A stretch of DNA of 64,000 nt from the NCBI GenBank assembly GCA_933228895.1, contig OW121852.1, forward strand, positions 55,966,872-56,030,871, given 5' to 3'. Shown piece after piece: positions 60,590 through 64,000 of the stretch; within the stretch, counting starts at the first letter, position 1; each line of letters starts with the position of its first letter. The stretch is from Platycnemis pennipes (Eukaryota > Arthropoda > Insecta > Odonata > Platycnemididae). The translations under genes were made by a program, and so were the position numbers. The notes below the pieces were generated by a model, which saw only the letters and a program-made list of their open reading frames with translations, did no database searches and was not told the DNA's origin.

Positions 60590-60890
60590 ATTTGATTCTG
60601 ATATATGCTTTGGGCAGCGCAAGTATGAATGGTTGACGGAAAATCCGAGTGGGTAATGATACTGTGGGGAGTAGGCAAGGCTGTCCATGTCCTCCTCTAC
60701 GCTCAGGAGGAGAGAGGGGGGGTCATTTATGATGTGATCAAGGGAATTAGGTGAACTGAAGAGAGAAATATTGCAAGAAAAGCTTCCTAAACCATGAGAG
60801 TATGGCAAAAACGACCCATTCTTGCCCATGCTCACCAGTGGAAAACAAAAATAAATAAGGCAATAAATTTTGTCGAAATTCATATTATTC
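60590..60890 (+). pseudogene. Reverse transcriptase core relic
   Basis: The plus-strand reading CFGQRKYEWLTENPSG, then GNDTVGSRQGCP matches the conserved region before and at the RQGCP motif of non-LTR reverse transcriptases. In a shifted frame LYAQEERGGVIYDVIKGIR aligns with the usual LFN.Y.E....GI stretch, and an ARKAS/ILAHAHQ region sits where the YADD box and following helix should be. The catalytic YADD is not preserved. Several frameshifts are present. It is probably an internal piece of the same broad group of LINEs as the tails at 16296 and 42567. Confidence 0.5.
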
Positions 60891-61129
60891 TCCACCCAGT
60901 TATTTTCATCCAGACGTAAAAAACTTAAGGTTTTTATGATGCTCAAATTCTCTATGAGATGGATTTCATGGCGGCTTAATGCGAGCCAAAATAACAAAAA
61001 TACAAACGCGGTCGAGCCTTTGTGGTTTTACTCCTGCGTTTGTTTCATTCCATGCAGAGGGGATTACTCAAAATGCTGTCATCCTGCACTTTTCGAAATT
61101 CGGGACGAATTCGTTTTTTATCACCTGCA

Positions 61130-61700
61130 TTCCGCTCTGTCACATTTTATGCGCGCCGGATCGCCGTCCATGATCCGTCACGAGGGTCGTTCAGCCCTGC
61201 GGCGATTGTCTTCTGTTTTCCTTCGGCCACTGCCCTCCATTTCGCTACGCCGATGTTTATTCTCCTTCCCTCACCCCCGCGGGCGACTCTGGGCCTCCTT
61301 GTTCGTATCTTTCCTTCTCTCTCTCCCCATTCCGAGGCTTTTATTTTTCGCAGGTTGTTTCGAGTCGTGTCTCTTCCATTCCACACTCCGTGGTACCATA
61401 TCTTCCCCCGGAGAAAAAAATTCCTCATCCCCTCACCTCCCGTCCCTCACTTCTCTTCCTTCCCCCGTTCGACTCGATAACCTTCGCCAGAATTTTCCGT
61501 CACCCCTCCCTCTCCTTAACGTTCCCTCCTCTCCTCGTAGCCCGGCCGTAAAAATCCTTTTCTCTCGACACCCGTCATGGCCCACCACACCGTTTGATGG
61601 CACCACCTTCGCGTCCTATCCGGGATTCGCCTCTCCATTTTGCAGTTTCTTATGCGGAGTTCGACCAGGAAAGGCGCAAGCGGGGTTCCCAACGCGTTTT
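61130..61700. other. GC-rich pyrimidine-skewed island
   Basis: The plus strand is C/T-rich with CpG. It hosts the window's longest open frame (60870-61712, 280 codons), with overlapping plus and minus frames. The peptide is Ser/Pro/Phe/Leu-rich without a domain, and its first 60 codons lie in AT-rich DNA overlapping the reverse transcriptase relic. I consider the frame a composition artefact. Confidence 0.5.
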
Positions 61701-61729
61701 GAGTCGACGTAGTAGACGTTATTCTGTGT

Positions 61730-61963
61730 GAAGACGACCGACAGCTAAACACGGCGTCGGCATTGGCTTGCTCTTAACGGAAGGCGCAAAGGGGTCCAAG
61801 TGTTAACGTCCCTTCTGACGTACGGAGTACTGAACTCTAAGTGCTCTCCACACAACACTCAAGTAGGGAACGGTCTGCCCATAAATTATCTCTGTTGTTG
61901 CCGATATTGGAACCCAGGGCTGTAAGAAGGGAGGCCAGTTCTCTGACCGCCAAAGCAATCCGA
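61730..61963 (-). mobile_element. tRNA-derived SINE (family A), minus copy
   Basis: The minus-strand order is a head (TCGGATTGCTTTGGCGGTCA), a T-arm-like GGGTTCCAATATCGGC, CCGTTCCCTACTTGAGTG and TGTGTGGAGAGCACTTAGAG. It continues with TTCAGTACTCCGTACGTCAG, AAGGGACGTTAACACTTGG, CCCTTTGCGCCTTCCGTTAA, and GAGCAAGCCAATGCCGACGC. The central domain is well preserved; the 3' pyrimidine tract is truncated. Confidence 0.88.
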
Positions 61964-61969
61964 TCGAAG

Positions 61970-62575
61970 TTTTCCTTTCGACATCGTGTCCTAGCGTCGG
62001 CTGTGGTTCGTGGTGCACTGTCCCAGTTGGTGAAGTTTTCCTGTCGGCATTCCTCTGCAATGTCCAAATTGAAAGGAAGGGAATTAGATTTCTTGGACTG
62101 CTAGAATTTGAGCCGTCCGAATGCCCGAGAAAAGAAAAAGTACAGAGAAATCATAGCTTTTATTCAATAAGAAGTTATTGTTGCTAGTTGTTTGAAGAAT
62201 ATGCTGATTACTCGTGGCGAGTAATTTAAGATTAGACTTCACAAGGAAACTGTTCTATATATGCTCTCTATGGAGTAAAATTACCCTGATTTTTAAAGCC
62301 AAAATATGAACATTATCAAATATTCTTTGTCGTTATCCTGTCGACAAAATATCGTGACTTTGGTTGATTTTTCCTTGTTCTATTGTGCCGAATTGGAATG
62401 TGAATGCTGCTATATTTGATTTGGAAAAATATTGACAGTGTTATTGGCATGGAAACGAATTAAGACGGGTATTTGAACGTTCTTCGCAAAACAATTGCAC
62501 GATTCCGAGAATAAGCACTTCCTCCCTACCTATCATTCGTTTGTACTGAAAGGTTTTTTTTCTTTAGCATATATT
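61970..62575. other. Unassigned DNA
   Basis: A short imperfect duplication (GAAGTTTTCCT, at 61966 and 62030) is the only pattern noticed. Confidence 0.5.
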
Positions 62576-62579
62576 TAGT

Positions 62580-62790
62580 TATAGAATTTCTTCCATCTTC
62601 CTTCTCCATAAAATATCCATAATATGTTCTTCCTCCTCTTTAATGCCTACCATCAACCCTTCCAGCTCGAACTTAAGCTTTCGACCATCTTTCAGATACC
62701 TCTCCCTCAACTCCGTCTTCTTTTCATCTTTTTTTAATCTCCCCCATCAGTTTTCTCCCTTCTCCCCCTTTTGAATCTTCATTTCCCCAT
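62580..62790 (-). pseudogene. Charged, helix-prone coding relic
   Basis: The minus strand gives KKDEKKTELRERYLKDGRKL followed by KFELEGLMVGIKEEEEHIMD, open for about 60 codons. It is similar in composition and in its ELEGLM/ELEGIM block to the relic at 37625-37890. It may be a coiled-coil stretch from a retroelement ORF. The family is not recognised. Confidence 0.25.
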
Positions 62791-62799
62791 CTTCAGCAT

Positions 62800-64000
62800 T
62801 AATCTAACATTATGTATTTCAGTGAATATTTCCGCTAATTAAAAATCCTTTGGTGGGCCTCAACTTCTGCGACAAAAACATAAAATTCACATTGACCACA
62901 ATAGATAACATCAGCGTCTGCGAAGAATTTAACGTTAAAAATGTCATTTCACCCGATCTGAAGTATATGAGTGATCGATAATTAATTTATCAGAGCTGAT
63001 TATCGTGGTGAAACATTTCCGCTTCTCATTCACAAACTGTTCGAAAAACCCTCATGAATATGCGTTAAAATGCATTTCACTCCGTGCATGAAATGGTGGC
63101 GATTTATAGTATATGCAAAGTGAATAATCGGATACTGAATAACGAATACTGCGAGCTCGATACCGAAAGTCAATGTATGCACCTAAATGCTGTGGGCGAT
63201 GTTCCTTTTCTCTAAGGCAGGGGATTTAAAACTCCTGTACCATGCCTCTTTGGGAGGGAAGGAGTTTGACTAGCGTAAAATTTGAATTGTAGATTTTAGT
63301 GCTGGAGAAAAGAAGAAAAAACGAGTATAATGAACGTTTTAAAATTACTATCTGATTATAATTTTTACATGCATTTGCAGGGATGGTAGTAGTGTAACAA
63401 AAGTCTATTTATTCCTGGATAGTACCTCTGAAGCATTACTGCCAACTTTTGTGATTTTCATTTGATTTTCAATTTTCTTTATCATAAGTTAGAGGTTGTA
63501 CTCTTTCAAAATTTATATGTAGGCATGATTTGTAATATCGTTCAAATTAGAAGAGACTATACGAGACTAGGCACGAGAAATATGAAATTTTAGTGAATAT
63601 TCCTTGAGATTTCAATTAATGAATTAGAGAATATTTCCACGAATTATATTACAGCAATAATTTTTGCTTGTCCCGTAAAGCATACATGCCCACCGATTTA
63701 TTATTTGATGGTTTAATTCATACGCTACATGATTATGTGTCATTAATTGTAGTTATGGTTTTATTTACTAATAATAGTAATTTGGTGTATATGGAATATA
63801 AGATTTACAGTTTCCTCTCCTCGGAGTCGTATCTACGCAATTCTATTGAACATAACAATGCGTTGAACATTTACATACCCTCAAAATGTGCGTGCATGCA
63901 GACGAGGGAAATATTTGCATATGAATGCGTAATTAATTTAATTAACATAAGACTGCACCAATTGTAATTTCCACCATTTAAGTCATTCACATATATCTTG
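62800..64000. other. Unassigned AT-rich DNA
   Basis: No feature is supported. The 99-codon frame at 63668-63967 has no domain. Confidence 0.55.

Noticed and set aside
60870..61712. Longest open frame in the window (280 codons, plus)
   Set aside because: Its first part overlaps a frameshifted reverse transcriptase relic and AT-rich DNA, and the rest lies in a C/T-rich island. The peptide is low complexity, has no domain, and other frames are open in parallel.
1..64000. CRISPR arrays, bacterial operons or phage genes
   Set aside because: No regularly spaced direct repeats, ribosome-binding-site-led gene chains or phage/bacterial protein signatures were seen. The window is eukaryotic in character.

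Overview
The window looks like repeat-rich, non-coding nuclear DNA of an animal, most likely an arthropod and probably an insect. The clues are tRNA-headed SINEs, non-LTR retrotransposon tails, a Helitron with an animal-type Pif1 helicase, many short inverted-repeat elements, AT-rich composition, and no operon-like gene packing. The species cannot be named from the sequence. I found no host protein-coding gene, functional tRNA, rRNA or CRISPR array that I would defend. The many short open frames are scattered on both strands, lack recognisable domains, and mostly sit in locally GC-rich or pyrimidine-rich stretches where stop codons are rare.

Layout. 1-6640: unassigned AT-rich DNA with a 20-base G run, a 411-bp foldback element (1676-2086) beside a transposon-end-like sequence, a GC-rich patch near 2.8-3.2 kb, a 75-bp-period duplication (5523-5660) and a 32-bp-arm hairpin (5980-6067). 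6641-7170: first copy of an unclassified dispersed repeat, whose second copy lies inverted at 47906-48437. 8747-9188: two SINEs tail to tail. 10870-14588: three copies of a different tRNA-derived unit, two of them fused into a 285-bp foldback, plus a pogo/Tigger-like relic (13077-13508). 15941-17130: an inverted-repeat element, a non-LTR retrotransposon 3' end (16296-16710) and a near-perfect hairpin.

26495-27705 is the best-supported element: a decayed Helitron on the minus strand, with helicase motifs and the diagnostic hairpin-plus-CTAG 3' end. 30.1-43 kb holds further inverted repeats, SINE copies, two more retrotransposon-tail relics and a 144-bp hairpin insertion flanked by a perfect 17-bp target duplication (38988-39165). 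45.0-45.9 kb is a strongly GC-rich, CpG-containing island with strand-skewed pyrimidine tracts. 51.6-53.1 kb carries a degenerate repeated unit. 53.9-64 kb holds more SINEs, small hairpins, a reverse-transcriptase core relic (about 60590-60890) and a second GC-rich island (61.1-61.7 kb).

Nothing here forms a pathway. The recognisable pieces are remains of mobile DNA: LINE relics that could have supplied reverse transcriptase for the SINEs, a dead Helitron, and several short foldback elements. The items of greatest novelty value are the dimeric tRNA foldback, the 17-bp-TSD hairpin insertion, the inverted dispersed repeat pair and the hybrid SINE subfamily.
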